NCBI GenBank assembly: GCA_012523775.1
Contig: JAAYTK010000019.1
Location: forward strand, 1-64,000
Direction of reading: 5' to 3'
Length of the DNA stretch: 64,000 bases
Source: Clostridiales bacterium
GTDB taxonomy: Bacteria; Bacillota; Clostridia; Lachnospirales; Lachnospiraceae
The notes under the pieces are model-generated. The model saw only the letters and a program-made list of their open reading frames with translations, did no database searches and was not told the DNA's origin. The translations under genes and the position numbers were made by a program. Shown in pieces: positions 1-7,770 of the stretch; the first letter of the stretch is position 1; every line of letters starts with the position of its first letter.

Positions 1-15
1 CTGAACGAAAGCAAA

Positions 16-46
16 TAGCCCACTGTCTCACAGCAGGCTACTTACT
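16..46 (+). other. Imperfect hairpin near the window start
   Basis: TAGCC at 16-20 can pair with GGCTA further on, enclosing CTGT-CTC-ACAG, which gives an interrupted stem-loop ahead of the small ORF. There is no T-run, so it is not a clear terminator. The rest of 1-109 shows nothing I can name, and the upstream gene context is outside the window. Confidence 0.3.
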
Positions 47-109
47 AAAAAGGGGAGGATAAGTATTTAATTTTTCTTTAGTGATCATAATTGGAGGGGG
101 AATCCAATT

Positions 110-211
110 ATGAAAGAGCATACGCATTCATCCCATACAGAATACTCTATATTAGGATATTACTATTATGATACAGCTTTACTTAATTTATACATAATTT
201 ATTTATTTTAG
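110..211 (+). CDS. Possible 33-residue small protein
   Basis: This ATG-initiated frame follows a very strong GGAGGGGG ribosome binding site and ends at TAG. The predicted peptide begins [13 protein letters not shown] and has a Tyr- and Leu-rich C-terminal half ending LYIIYLF, so it could associate with the membrane. The Shine-Dalgarno sequence lies in the loop of a perfect 9-bp inverted repeat (87-95 with 103-111) whose 3' arm contains the start codon. I recognise no family. It could be a leader peptide or a chance frame in the region before the SEC-C gene. Confidence 0.3.
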   Translation: MKEHTHSSHTEYSILGYYYYDTALLNLYIIYLF

Positions 212-297
212 TAAAATATTTGGTGTTGGAAATTACTATTCTTATATGCTATACTATCCGCATATTCATATACACATTACAGGAAAGGATGAAGCAT

Positions 298-804
298 ATG
301 AGTCTACTACAAGAGTGGAGAGATTTTGCCTATGCTTATGATATGAACAGCAAGCAGGGTCAGCTGTTTTGGGCGAATTATTTTAATATTGAGAAGGAAA
401 TCTATCGGAAGCTCCTTGCAAATCCGGACAAGGTCTGGGAGGGAACCGTAGAGGAGCTGGCCAAGGAATTTGATACAGAGCTTAAGTATTTTGTTGGTTT
501 TCTGGATGGAATAAATGACAGCCTTGTTAAAGCCAATCCTATCGATGAGATGGATAAGAATACTAAGGTCAGCCTGGCATATGATAAAGAGAAGCTATAT
601 TATAATATGGTTGGTGCTAAAGCAGACTGGCTTTACAATCTGGAGGAATGGGAACCTCTGCTTACGAAGGAGCGTAGGAAAGAGCTATACAGAGAACAGA
701 AGAGTTCGAATACAATAGTTAAGGGTAAGAAAATAGGAAGAAACGATCCCTGTCCCTGCGGCAGTGGTAAAAAATATAAGAAATGCTGTGGTTTTAATTC
801 ATAA
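298..804 (+). CDS. SEC-C motif-containing protein
   Basis: The product is a 168-residue soluble protein ending in a SEC-C zinc-binding motif: residues [17 protein letters not shown] carry the CPC...CC ligands seen at the C-terminus of SecA and of many stand-alone proteins. The N-terminal about 140 residues are helical and acidic, with no family I can name. The start at 298 was chosen because AGGAAAGG at 281-288 lies nine bases upstream; the longer frame from 220 has no ribosome site and adds a hydrophobic stretch unlike the rest. SEC-C modules bind zinc and often mediate ribosome or SecB-type contacts. The specific role here is unknown. A shared bidirectional hairpin follows. Confidence 0.8.
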   Translation: MSLLQEWRDFAYAYDMNSKQGQLFWANYFNIEKEIYRKLLANPDKVWEGTVEELAKEFDTELKYFVGFLDGINDSLVKANPIDEMDKNTKVSLAYDKEKLYYNMVGAKADWLYNLEEWEPLLTKERRKELYREQKSSNTIVKGKKIGRNDPCPCGSGKKYKKCCGFNS

Positions 805-856
805 CATAAGGAATTCACCCTAAGTAATTAGGCCGAAACTCTATTTTATGTAAAAA

Positions 857-904
857 GAAAGCTGTCGCTTCAGGATTTATCTATTGTTAATGCGACAGCT
901 TTTT
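857..904. terminator. Bidirectional intrinsic terminator
   Basis: AAGCTGTCGC and GCGACAGCTT form a perfect 10-bp stem with a long AT-rich loop. It is followed by TTTTTT on the plus strand and flanked by A-rich sequence on the other side. It sits between the convergent SEC-C gene and the XRE regulator gene and can serve both. Confidence 0.8.
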
Positions 905-918
905 TAATCATATTAATT

Positions 919-1278
919 TCAATTTTTCAGATTATTCTTTAATGACTGATTTTGTTTATATAGAAGATAATCAAGATATATTTTAAGTTCATCTATGTAT
1001 TCCTGATCTAACTGTCGATACATATCAAAGATTTCGATTATATCTTTATCCAGAACTTCTCCTCCGACCGGTAAATATGAATCCGTAATGCCCAACAGGT
1101 AATCACAGGACACCTCGAAATACTCGGAGAGAATTATTAACTTTTCAAGGGAGGGTTCATTTCTTTGTGATTCGTAATTTGATATTGCTGTCGGTTTTAA
1201 TCCAAGTACATCTGCCAAATCGCTCTGTGTAAGCTTATTCTTGATACGAAGCTGCTTTAATCTAGTGTGAAATTTCAT
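919..1278 (-). CDS. XRE-family helix-turn-helix regulator
   Basis: This 119-residue protein has an N-terminal Cro/CI-type HTH at about residues 4-60. The pattern includes LKQLRIKNKLTQSDLADVLG, followed by the recognition helix and the YE..RNEPSLEKLIILSEYF tail typical of the family. The C-terminal 50 residues are helical and probably support dimerisation. Translation was set to the ATG at 1278 because GGAGG lies five bases upstream; an in-frame ATG 12 bases earlier lacks a site. It is divergent from a histidine kinase gene, and the shared region holds TTGACA/TGTCAA half-sites that could be its operator. The regulated genes cannot be named from sequence. Confidence 0.85.
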   Translation of the reverse strand: MKFHTRLKQLRIKNKLTQSDLADVLGLKPTAISNYESQRNEPSLEKLIILSEYFEVSCDYLLGITDSYLPVGGEVLDKDIIEIFDMYRQLDQEYIDELKIYLDYLLYKQNQSLKNNLKN

Positions 1279-1311
1279 AAGAACCTCCATAATATAATGA
1301 TAATCACTTTT

Positions 1312-1340
1312 ATTATATATATAGGAAAATATTATGTCAA
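1312..1340 (-). promoter_or_regulatory. Promoter of the XRE regulator gene
   Basis: Read on the minus strand, TTGACA (1340-1335) and TATAAT (1317-1312) are separated by 17 bp, a consensus sigma-A promoter about 35 bp upstream of the start codon. Confidence 0.8.
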
Positions 1341-1350
1341 TAATATGCTA

Positions 1351-1379
1351 TTGACAATCTTACCCTGTCAAAATATTAT
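1351..1379 (+). promoter_or_regulatory. Promoter of the histidine kinase gene with operator-like repeat
   Basis: TTGACA (1351-1356) and TATTAT (1374-1379) are 17 bp apart. The -35 box is also the left arm of an inverted repeat TTGACA-N9-TGTCAA (1351-1371), and a further TGTCAA at 1335-1340 forms the opposite promoter's -35. Three half-sites at about 15-16 bp spacing therefore cover both promoters, a plausible binding region for the neighbouring XRE protein. Confidence 0.75.
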
Positions 1380-1426
1380 ATATTTAAGAAAAATGTGGAA
1401 AAATGTCAAAAGATAAGGATGTATTT

Positions 1427-2932
1427 ATGACGAATCTGGCAGGTACTAAAATAAAATATAAATTAATAATGGAATACAGTAGGGACATCGTTTTATTCTT
1501 TCAAAAGGACGGCAGGATTATTGATTGTAACAAAACAGCAAAAGATATTCTGGGTTATGGTAACGATATCTATGGAATATCCATATCAGATGTTTTTAGA
1601 GATGCTATAAAGCTTCAGAACAGTCAACTCAAAATTAATCCCAAATATAAAAAAGCAGTTTATGAAGCGACAGCTTATAAGAGAGACAAGACATGTATTT
1701 CAGTAGAAATGAAGATTGTATCGGCAGATGTGGGTAGTAACCGTATTGGAATGTGTATAGCAACCGACATAACCCTTCAGAAGAAGCTTACCAGTATGAT
1801 AAAACGTTTAAGAAGCGATATGAGAAAGTTGCTGGGACTTAAGAATAATATTATCAGGAATATTACCCATGAACTTAAAACTCCGGTAAACGGTATTTTG
1901 GGTATGTCTGAAACCCTGATGGAAATGGAGCTGAATGCGAAGCAAAGAGATAATGTCAGTTTAATATATGAGTGCTGTAAGAACATTAATTCATTAATAA
2001 ATGACCTGTTAGATGTTATAAGACTAAAATACAATAAGCTGGTGCTGGATGAGAATGCATTTAACTTATATATGATGATTGAGAGTATAATGAAGCTAAA
2101 CATTAAGCATATTAAGGAAAAGGGACTTACTCCTATAGTCAATATATCCGGGGATATTCCAAAGATTTTGGTGGGTGATGAGTACCGGCTGACACAGATA
2201 ATAAACAACCTGCTTTCCAATGCAATTAAGTTTACCGACAGGGGGAAAATCGTACTGGATGTATCTATGACTGAGTATATCGATGATGAGGTAGAGCTGT
2301 TATTTATGGTAATGGATACAGGAATAGGAATCAGTGATAAGGAGAAAAACAAACTTTTCATGAGCTTCTATCAGGTAGATAAATCCACCACCAGAGGATA
2401 TGGTGGAGTCGGTCTTGGCCTCTCAATCTGTCAGTTGCTTATTAGGGCAATGGGAGGAAGAATTACTGTAGAAAGTGAAATGAATAAGGGAAGCACCTTT
2501 TCATTTACGGTAAGGCTTAAGACCAAGGATAAGCGTATATCGGGTAACACAGAAGACAAAGATACAGATATGGACGATGTATATAAGAGCTTTCAGGAGG
2601 ATCATGTGGACAGGCTTCTTGGGGATTTGGCTATTCCATCCGATATAAGGATGGTGGATTATAGCAGTGATATTATAGCATATGATAATACAGTCAGCTC
2701 ATCTGAGCAGTATCTTCAGCTTATTATAGAGAGACTAAAGGCAACCATAGATATGAAGAACTGGAAGCACGCCGAACAGCTGACTCAATTGGTTCGTTGT
2801 ATGATTACTCATGAGGACAAGTTAGTAACTAATAAAGCTCTACAGCTATTGTTCAGTATTCGAAAGGAGGACCACGAGCTTAGTATTGAGCAGGCAAAGG
2901 AGCTGGACCGATTATTAAGAAATATAAGATAA
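1427..2932 (+). CDS. PAS-domain sensor histidine kinase
   Basis: About 501 residues with no membrane segments, so probably a cytoplasmic sensor. An N-terminal PAS domain (about 10-120) is followed by a HisKA domain with H-box NITHELKTPVNG near residue 150. The HATPase domain has N-box NNLLSNAIKF, G1 DTGIGIS and G2 GGVGLGLSI. About 130 further residues form a helical tail with no receiver or Hpt signature that I can see. No response regulator gene is adjacent, so it is an orphan kinase. I chose the ATG at 1427 because AAGGA lies seven bases upstream; an in-frame ATG at 1403 has only a weak site. Similar hybrid-like kinases feed phosphorelays such as Spo0A's, but that link is inference. Confidence 0.8.
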   Translation: MTNLAGTKIKYKLIMEYSRDIVLFFQKDGRIIDCNKTAKDILGYGNDIYGISISDVFRDAIKLQNSQLKINPKYKKAVYEATAYKRDKTCISVEMKIVSADVGSNRIGMCIATDITLQKKLTSMIKRLRSDMRKLLGLKNNIIRNITHELKTPVNGILGMSETLMEMELNAKQRDNVSLIYECCKNINSLINDLLDVIRLKYNKLVLDENAFNLYMMIESIMKLNIKHIKEKGLTPIVNISGDIPKILVGDEYRLTQIINNLLSNAIKFTDRGKIVLDVSMTEYIDDEVELLFMVMDTGIGISDKEKNKLFMSFYQVDKSTTRGYGGVGLGLSICQLLIRAMGGRITVESEMNKGSTFSFTVRLKTKDKRISGNTEDKDTDMDDVYKSFQEDHVDRLLGDLAIPSDIRMVDYSSDIIAYDNTVSSSEQYLQLIIERLKATIDMKNWKHAEQLTQLVRCMITHEDKLVTNKALQLLFSIRKEDHELSIEQAKELDRLLRNIR

Positions 2933-2949
2933 AATAATTGTCTACTGCC

Positions 2950-2978
2950 TTGACTATCTTAATATAAGACCTTATCAT
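2950..2978 (+). promoter_or_regulatory. Sigma-A-type promoter
   Basis: TTGACT (2950-2955) and TATCAT (2973-2978) with a 17-bp spacer lie about 70 bp upstream of the GHL13-like gene. Confidence 0.55.
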
Positions 2979-3050
2979 ATAGCTATGCTTTGGTTAGATG
3001 ATATATGTGGATTTAGAGGATAATATAAGAAATCAAGGTACGGTGTAAAA

Positions 3051-4358
3051 ATGAGAAGAAGAAAAAAATCTGACATGTATATAGATTATAGGAAATCCTA
3101 CCGAAGGCGGGGAAGAAACCGTAACAGTACACTTATCGGAATTATTACTGTTTTAATTTTGGCGACTGTTTTTGGAATAGGTACTTATTATGCTATACGT
3201 ATTAAGGCGGGTGGTGAGTACCGCTTGAACAAGAATAGAGATATTTCTGATAATAGCGAGGAGAACGCTGATGATCCCAATATTATTCCGACGCCGCAAG
3301 TTACGGTTGCTCCAACAGTTGAACCGGAAGTGGAACAGATAATAGAGGAGGTAGATCCCAGGGTTCCTGTCAGGGCCAGAGGAATTTATGTTACATCTCG
3401 GGCGATTATGGATAGGCGGGACGAGCTGATAGAGATTGCCGATACCACTGAAATAAATACTATGGTTATCGATGTGAAGGATGACAACGGAAGAATAACC
3501 TTTAATATGGACAGTGAGATGGCACGGAATATCGGAGCAACGACTAATACAATTTCCGATATTGCTGATTTACTTAAGCTGTTGAAGGAAAAGGAAATTT
3601 ATCCTATAGCAAGAATTGTAGCTTTTAAGGACCCATATCTTGCAGAGCAGAGGCACGATTTGGCAATAAAGAATAAGGATGGTTCTCTTTACAGGGATAA
3701 TAACGGAGAATGTTGGATAAACCCTTATGAGAAAGAGGTTTGGGATTATTTAATTGAGGTTTCCACTAAGGCGGCAGAGGTGGGCTTTATGGAAATCCAA
3801 TTTGACTATATCCGTTTTTCTACCGGAAAGGGTATGTCCGAGGCTTATTTCGGACCTTTAGCCGAAGAAAAGTCAAAAGAGGATATAATTATCGAGTTTA
3901 CCAAGTATGCCTATGAGAAGTTAAAGCCCTTAGGGGTTTTTGTGTCAGCGGATGTATATGGTACTATAATAAGCAGTGATATAGATGCAGGTCTGGTGGG
4001 GCAAAATTATGTGGAACTGGCCAAACACCTGGATTATATCTGTCCTATGATTTACCCTTCTCATTTTGCCGAGGGTAATTACGGAGTAGAGTATCCGGAT
4101 TTGGAGCCGTATAAAATTGTCCGTAAGGTTCTGACCGCATCAAGAAATAAATTAGATGATATACCTGAGGGAGAGCACAGAGCTATAGTCAGACCATGGC
4201 TTCAGGATTTTACCGCAACCTGGATTAAGAATTATCAGGTATATGGTGGGTTGCAGGTCCGTGAGCAGATTGTAGGAGTATATGGTGTGGGTTACAGGGA
4301 ATGGCTATTATGGAATGCCTCCTGTAATTATTCTGTGGACGGGCTCTATAGTGATTAG
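3051..4358 (+). CDS. Putative GHL13/DUF4015-type glycoside hydrolase, membrane-anchored
   Basis: The protein has 435 residues. A basic N-terminus (RRRKKS, YRRRGRNR) is followed by one membrane segment at about 27-50 and a Pro/Thr/Glu-rich linker. From about residue 105 (RARGIYVTSRAIMD) there is a TIM-barrel-like domain of the putative glycoside hydrolase family PF13200. Supporting motifs include VIDVKDDNGRITF, IQFDYIRFS and YICPMIYPSHF, where acidic residues cluster in the putative active site. The topology places the domain outside the cell, so a cell-wall or exopolysaccharide substrate is likely, but none is established. The start has only a weak ribosome site. It is followed closely by a TIGR04086 membrane protein gene. 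Confidence 0.8.
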   Translation: MRRRKKSDMYIDYRKSYRRRGRNRNSTLIGIITVLILATVFGIGTYYAIRIKAGGEYRLNKNRDISDNSEENADDPNIIPTPQVTVAPTVEPEVEQIIEEVDPRVPVRARGIYVTSRAIMDRRDELIEIADTTEINTMVIDVKDDNGRITFNMDSEMARNIGATTNTISDIADLLKLLKEKEIYPIARIVAFKDPYLAEQRHDLAIKNKDGSLYRDNNGECWINPYEKEVWDYLIEVSTKAAEVGFMEIQFDYIRFSTGKGMSEAYFGPLAEEKSKEDIIIEFTKYAYEKLKPLGVFVSADVYGTIISSDIDAGLVGQNYVELAKHLDYICPMIYPSHFAEGNYGVEYPDLEPYKIVRKVLTASRNKLDDIPEGEHRAIVRPWLQDFTATWIKNYQVYGGLQVREQIVGVYGVGYREWLLWNASCNYSVDGLYSD

Positions 4359-4434
4359 CTAATGATAATAATAGAATGAATAATTTGTACCTCCTTATAA
4401 TATATTCTAGTATAGGTTGGCTCGGAGGTGTCAA

Positions 4435-4809
4435 ATGAATAATCCGTTTTCCAAGAACACAAGAGTAATATATATATTGGAGGGTCTGGTATTTTCCTAT
4501 ATTATAACGGGATTGCTTCTATTATTAATATCGTTTTTAATGCTAAAGCTGGAGCTTTCCAGTGCTGTTATCAGTGCAGGAATTAACATTGCTTACATTA
4601 TTTCGTCATTATCCGGAGGTTTTTTCATAGGCAAGAAGATGGAGCAGAAGAAATTCATATGGGGATTAATTATCGGAGCCCTTTACTTTATCATTCTTTT
4701 ACTGGTATCATTGATAATGAACAGTGGGGGTACCCTACCTCTCGGAAACTATTTTACAGTATTTATTATCACAAGCCTAAGCGGAATGCTGGGTGGTATG
4801 ATCAGCTGA
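4435..4809 (+). CDS. TIGR04086-family membrane protein
   Basis: A 124-residue protein with four predicted membrane segments: Ile/Leu-rich stretches near residues 12-35, 42-62, 70-90 and 98-120, with Gly-rich SGGFFIGKKME and SLSGMLGGM turns. This matches the small four-helix family found across clostridia, often near sporulation or preprotein-translocase genes; its function is unknown. The start at 4435 is set by GGAGGTG four bases upstream; the longer frame beginning MARRCQ starts within the ribosome site region. Confidence 0.75.
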   Translation: MNNPFSKNTRVIYILEGLVFSYIITGLLLLLISFLMLKLELSSAVISAGINIAYIISSLSGGFFIGKKMEQKKFIWGLIIGALYFIILLLVSLIMNSGGTLPLGNYFTVFIITSLSGMLGGMIS

Positions 4810-4886
4810 TATTTATATATAATATGCTATGGGTCACTGATATTCTTTTATTAGAATAACGGTGTCCCTAAGCCTAAGGAGAGAAA

Positions 4887-5762
4887 ATGAAACGCATTTT
4901 TATTACAGGAGCAAAAGGACAATTGGGACAGGCTTTACATAAGCTGTTAAAGAATGAGCAAGATTATCTGCTATATCTTACGGATTTACAACCGGATGAA
5001 GATGATTCGGTTAAAAAACTTGATATTACCGATGAAGCCGCTGTTATTTCTGAAATAGAAGGCTTTAATCCGGATATTATTATTAACTGTGTGGCAATGA
5101 CGGCTGTGGATTTATGTGAGAGCGAACAGGACAAGGCATATAGTATCAATGCCCTGGGACCGAAATATATAGCCAAAGCGGCCAATAGGATCGGAGCTAA
5201 GCTTATTCATCTATCTACGGATTATGTTTATGACGGACAAGCTGAGGTTCCTTATACTGAGGAGGATGATCCCAATCCGATTAACATATATGGTAAGACG
5301 AAGATGGAAGGGGATAATTATGTCGTTAAGTACTGCAAAAAATCGTTTATTCTTCATACAGCCGGGGTCTATGGAGAGGGGAATAACTTTGTCAGAACCA
5401 TGTTAAGACTCGCAGATGAGGGCAAAAAAATCCGTGTGGTATCCGATCAGACAGTGACACCGACCAGTGCCATTGAGCTTGCAAGGGTTATATTATTCCT
5501 GATGGATACAGACAGCTATGGTAAATATCACGCCACCTGTGAAGGTAGCACCAATTGGTATGAATTTGCATTAAAGATATTTGAACTGACAGGAAAGGAA
5601 GTTGACGTTGAAGCTATTTCTGCTGCGGAATATCCTACTCCTGCAAAACGCCCCATGTATTCGGTTCTGGATAATAAGAAGCTAAAAGAACTTCATGGTT
5701 ATCGAATGATGGAATGGGAACAGGCATTAAAGGAATATTTGGATGGTGAAATAATCAGATAA
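4887..5762 (+). CDS. rfbD: dTDP-4-dehydrorhamnose reductase
   Basis: This 291-residue short-chain dehydrogenase/reductase of the RmlD family would reduce dTDP-4-dehydrorhamnose to dTDP-L-rhamnose using NAD(P)H. Visible motifs are the nucleotide-binding TGAKGQLGQAL at residues 6-16, the STDYVYDG segment, the catalytic YGKTK (Tyr-x-x-x-Lys) near residue 134, and the TPTSAIELA stretch. An AAGGAGAG site precedes the ATG. The other rhamnose genes (rfbA, rfbB, rfbC) are not adjacent. Extended SDR proteins of this type are sometimes used for other sugar nucleotides, so substrate assignment is less certain than family assignment. Confidence 0.85.
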   Translation: MKRIFITGAKGQLGQALHKLLKNEQDYLLYLTDLQPDEDDSVKKLDITDEAAVISEIEGFNPDIIINCVAMTAVDLCESEQDKAYSINALGPKYIAKAANRIGAKLIHLSTDYVYDGQAEVPYTEEDDPNPINIYGKTKMEGDNYVVKYCKKSFILHTAGVYGEGNNFVRTMLRLADEGKKIRVVSDQTVTPTSAIELARVILFLMDTDSYGKYHATCEGSTNWYEFALKIFELTGKEVDVEAISAAEYPTPAKRPMYSVLDNKKLKELHGYRMMEWEQALKEYLDGEIIR

Positions 5763-5785
5763 TTACTCGCAGAAAGGTAGAAGCC

Positions 5786-6529
5786 ATGAGATATGAGGAA
5801 TATACAATAGAAGGCAGAAATGCTGTGTTGGAGGCCATTCGAGCCGGTAAAACAATAGATAAGCTGTTCATACTTAGTAATAGTCAGGATGGTCCTATCA
5901 GAACCATAACCGATAAGGCTAAGAAAATGGATACTATAATATCCTTTGTAAGCAAGGAACGCTTGGATCAGCTGTCGAAAACGGGAAAACATCAGGGCGT
6001 TATAGCATTTGCAGCGGCTTATGAATATGCAGAGGTGGAGGATATACTGGCCTCTGCACATGAAAAGAATGAAGCCCCATTTATAATACTGTTAGACAGT
6101 ATTGAGGATCCGCATAATCTGGGAGCTATAATCCGTACTGCTCATCAGGCGGGAGCACATGGTATAATTATTCCGAAGCGTCGTGCAGTAGGACTTACTG
6201 CCACGGTAGCCAGAACCTCTGCAGGCGCGATTAATTACCTGCCTGTCGCTAAGGTCACTAATTTGTCCGTAACCATTGAGGAATTAAAGAAGCAGGGACT
6301 ATGGTTCGTGTGTGCGGATATGGATGGGGAAATGATGTATGATTTGGACCTAAGAGGCCCCATAGGGTTGGTGATAGGCAGCGAGGGTGAAGGTGTCGGC
6401 AGACTCATAAAGGAGAAATGTGATTTTATCGCGAAGATTCCTATGTACGGACAGGTGGATTCATTAAATGCATCTGTGGCAGCAGGAATACTGGCATATG
6501 AAATTGTCAGACAGAGATTGAGTAACTAA
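5786..6529 (+). CDS. rlmB: 23S rRNA (guanosine-2'-O-)-methyltransferase RlmB
   Basis: A 247-residue SpoU-class (SPOUT) methyltransferase that modifies G2251 (E. coli numbering) of 23S rRNA. An N-terminal substrate-binding domain (about 1-75; IEGRNAVLEAIRAGK) is followed by the trefoil-knot catalytic domain. All three SpoU motifs are present: DSIEDPHNLGAIIRTA, LVIGSEGEGVGRL and the NASVAAGILAYE stretch. Length is normal for the family. It lies between rfbD and sigH; rlmB-sigH adjacency is common in clostridia, and the two are probably co-transcribed (30-bp gap). Confidence 0.92.
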   Translation: MRYEEYTIEGRNAVLEAIRAGKTIDKLFILSNSQDGPIRTITDKAKKMDTIISFVSKERLDQLSKTGKHQGVIAFAAAYEYAEVEDILASAHEKNEAPFIILLDSIEDPHNLGAIIRTAHQAGAHGIIIPKRRAVGLTATVARTSAGAINYLPVAKVTNLSVTIEELKKQGLWFVCADMDGEMMYDLDLRGPIGLVIGSEGEGVGRLIKEKCDFIAKIPMYGQVDSLNASVAAGILAYEIVRQRLSN

Positions 6530-6559
6530 GATAACATGACTGCTTGAGGAGGTGGTTGG

Positions 6560-7207
6560 ATGAATGCTAAGGTAAATTATAAGGCTATGTCTGATGAAGA
6601 TATTGTTAGCCGTATACAGGCCGGGGATCGTCCTGCCATGGACTTTATATTTGAGAAGTATAAGTATCTTGTGAGAAATAAGGCGAAGGCATTATTTTTA
6701 ATTGGGGGAGACAGGGATGATTTAATCCAGGAGGGAATGATAGGGCTCTACAAGGCAATCCGTGATTTTCAGAGAGACAGGCAGAGCTCCTTCTTTAATT
6801 TTGCCGATTTATGCATATCAAGACAGATATATAGCGCGATCAAGGTTTCCAACAGAAAGAAGAACATTCCTCTTAATACTTATATATCAATATACACGCC
6901 CTTGACAGGAGAATATGGGGAGGGAACGGAGAAGGAAACACTGGTTGACATAATGTATCATGAGAAGGGATCAAATCCCGAAGAATTGGTTATTGACAAA
7001 GAGAATACCAGTATGATAGAATATGAACTTGTAAGACGCTTAAGCGACCTAGAAAAGAAGGTTCTCAGCTTGTATATGCAGGATTTGAAGTACGTGCAGA
7101 TTGCCGAAGAGCTTGGCAAGGAGCCTAAGATGATAGACAATGCATTGACAAGAATTAAGAATAAGCTTAATCAGGTACTGAGAGATATTGATAATCAGAA
7201 TGCATAA
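6560..7207 (+). CDS. sigH: RNA polymerase sporulation sigma factor SigH
   Basis: A 215-residue sigma-70 family protein. Region 2 includes DLIQEGMIGLYKAIRDF followed by FADLCISRQIYSAIK. Region 4 is at the C-terminus (LSDLEKKVLSLYMQDLKYVQIAEELG and the following recognition helix). The length, gene order after rlmB and the region 2 sequence match sigma-H (Spo0H), which directs early sporulation and transition-state genes in Firmicutes. GAGGAGG eight bases before the ATG gives a strong start. Confidence 0.9.
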   Translation: MNAKVNYKAMSDEDIVSRIQAGDRPAMDFIFEKYKYLVRNKAKALFLIGGDRDDLIQEGMIGLYKAIRDFQRDRQSSFFNFADLCISRQIYSAIKVSNRKKNIPLNTYISIYTPLTGEYGEGTEKETLVDIMYHEKGSNPEELVIDKENTSMIEYELVRRLSDLEKKVLSLYMQDLKYVQIAEELGKEPKMIDNALTRIKNKLNQVLRDIDNQNA

Positions 7208-7248
7208 GCCGTCATTTTAATGTAAGGACATGTGTCCTGATGCAAATT

Positions 7249-7321
7249 GCTGTTGTAGCTCAGATGGTAGAGCACCTCATTGGTAATGAGGAGGTCAGCG
7301 GTTCAAGTCCGCCCAACAGCT
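7249..7321 (+). tRNA. tRNA-Thr (anticodon GGT)
   Basis: A 73-nt cloverleaf without an encoded CCA. The acceptor arms GCTGTTG/CAACAGC pair perfectly, the D arm is GCTC/GAGC, and the anticodon stem CCTCA/TGAGG encloses TTGGTAA. The T arm carries TTCAAGT with one A-C mismatch at its base. The anticodon GGT reads ACC and ACU. Confidence 0.95.
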
Positions 7322-7342
7322 TATCCGGAAAAGCCGGAATAT

Positions 7343-7417
7343 CGAGGTGTGGCTCAGCTTGGCTAGAGCGCTACGTTAGGGACGTAGAGGCCGCAGGTTC
7401 AAATCCTGTCACCTCGA
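7343..7417 (+). tRNA. tRNA-Pro (anticodon AGG)
   Basis: A 75-nt cloverleaf. Acceptor CGAGGTG/CACCTCG, D arm GCTC/GAGC, anticodon stem CTACG/CGTAG enclosing TTAGGGA, and T arm GCAGG-TTCAAAT-CCTGT. The anticodon reads AGG; adenosine at position 34 would need deamination to inosine (TadA-type) to read CCU and CCC. An A-then-T run follows and may act as a terminator. No CCA is encoded. Confidence 0.93.
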
Positions 7418-7475
7418 TTTTTTTATTGAAAAATTCATGGCAAGCGAAACTCTTTCTTGTATGGAAATTCAGATA

Positions 7476-7504
7476 TTGACAATAGTTTTTCCATAAGGTA
7501 TACT
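7476..7504 (+). promoter_or_regulatory. Promoter of the metNIQ leader
   Basis: TTGACA (7476-7481) and TATACT (7499-7504) are separated by 17 bp, a near-consensus sigma-A promoter. Transcription would start near 7511, about 65 bases before the leader peptide start and about 300 bases before metN. Confidence 0.85.
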
Positions 7505-7575
7505 ACTTCCAACAATCGTATTTGATTAATTGGAATAAACATGAGCCGATAGGGCTTTCGGAAAGGAGTTTATTG

Positions 7576-7674
7576 ATGAGAACATCTGCTTTCATCATGT
7601 GCAATATGACTGACATGCTTGGTATGTGTACTATGTGTAACATGCCTAGTGTTATATTGTGCTCTGATAGATGA
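7576..7674 (+). CDS. Methionine/cysteine-rich leader peptide (32 aa)
   Basis: The ORF has a strong AAAGGAGT ribosome site and an ATG start and ends at TGA. The peptide contains Met at positions 1, 8, 11, 14, 17, 20 and 23, so every third residue from 8 to 23 is Met (MCNMTDMLGMCTMCNM), and Cys at 9, 18, 21 and 29. Such density is far above background and lies directly upstream of a methionine transporter operon and its terminator. It is most likely a regulatory leader peptide whose translation senses methionine (and perhaps cysteine) supply; a small metal-binding protein is an alternative. Confidence 0.65.
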   Translation: MRTSAFIMCNMTDMLGMCTMCNMPSVILCSDR

Positions 7675-7738
7675 ATGTGGTGTTTTCATGATAAATATAA
7701 ACTCATACTATTTGTCATAATATAGGACTATGAAAACC

Positions 7739-7770
7739 AACAGGAGGCTATCGGCTATCCTGTTTTTTTT
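7739..7770 (+). terminator. Intrinsic terminator in the metNIQ leader
   Basis: AACAGGA (7739-7745) pairs with TCCTGTT (7758-7764) around a 12-nt loop, followed by a run of T to 7770. It lies 46 bases upstream of metN and after the leader peptide stop, so it is placed to attenuate transcription into the operon. Confidence 0.75.

Larger units (their letters stand above)
7511..7770 (+). promoter_or_regulatory. Attenuator-type leader of metNIQ
   Basis: This 5' leader of about 260 nt contains a short ORF for a Met/Cys-rich peptide, internal stem-loops and an intrinsic terminator just before metN. The stem-loops are GTTTTCAT 7682-7689 with ATGAAAAC 7730-7737, and nested ATGATAAATA 7688-7697 with TATTTGTCAT 7709-7718. 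AGCCGATAG at 7544-7552, ahead of the ORF, is an exact complement of CTATCGGCT at 7748-7756 in the terminator loop. I find no SAM-I, S-MK or T-box signature. The layout fits ribosome-mediated attenuation responding to charged tRNA-Met or tRNA-Cys, but this is inference. Confidence 0.6.

Noticed and set aside
7240-7479. 79-codon frame across the tRNA pair
   Set aside because: It reads through tRNA-Thr and tRNA-Pro, which have sound cloverleaf structures; the frame is incidental.
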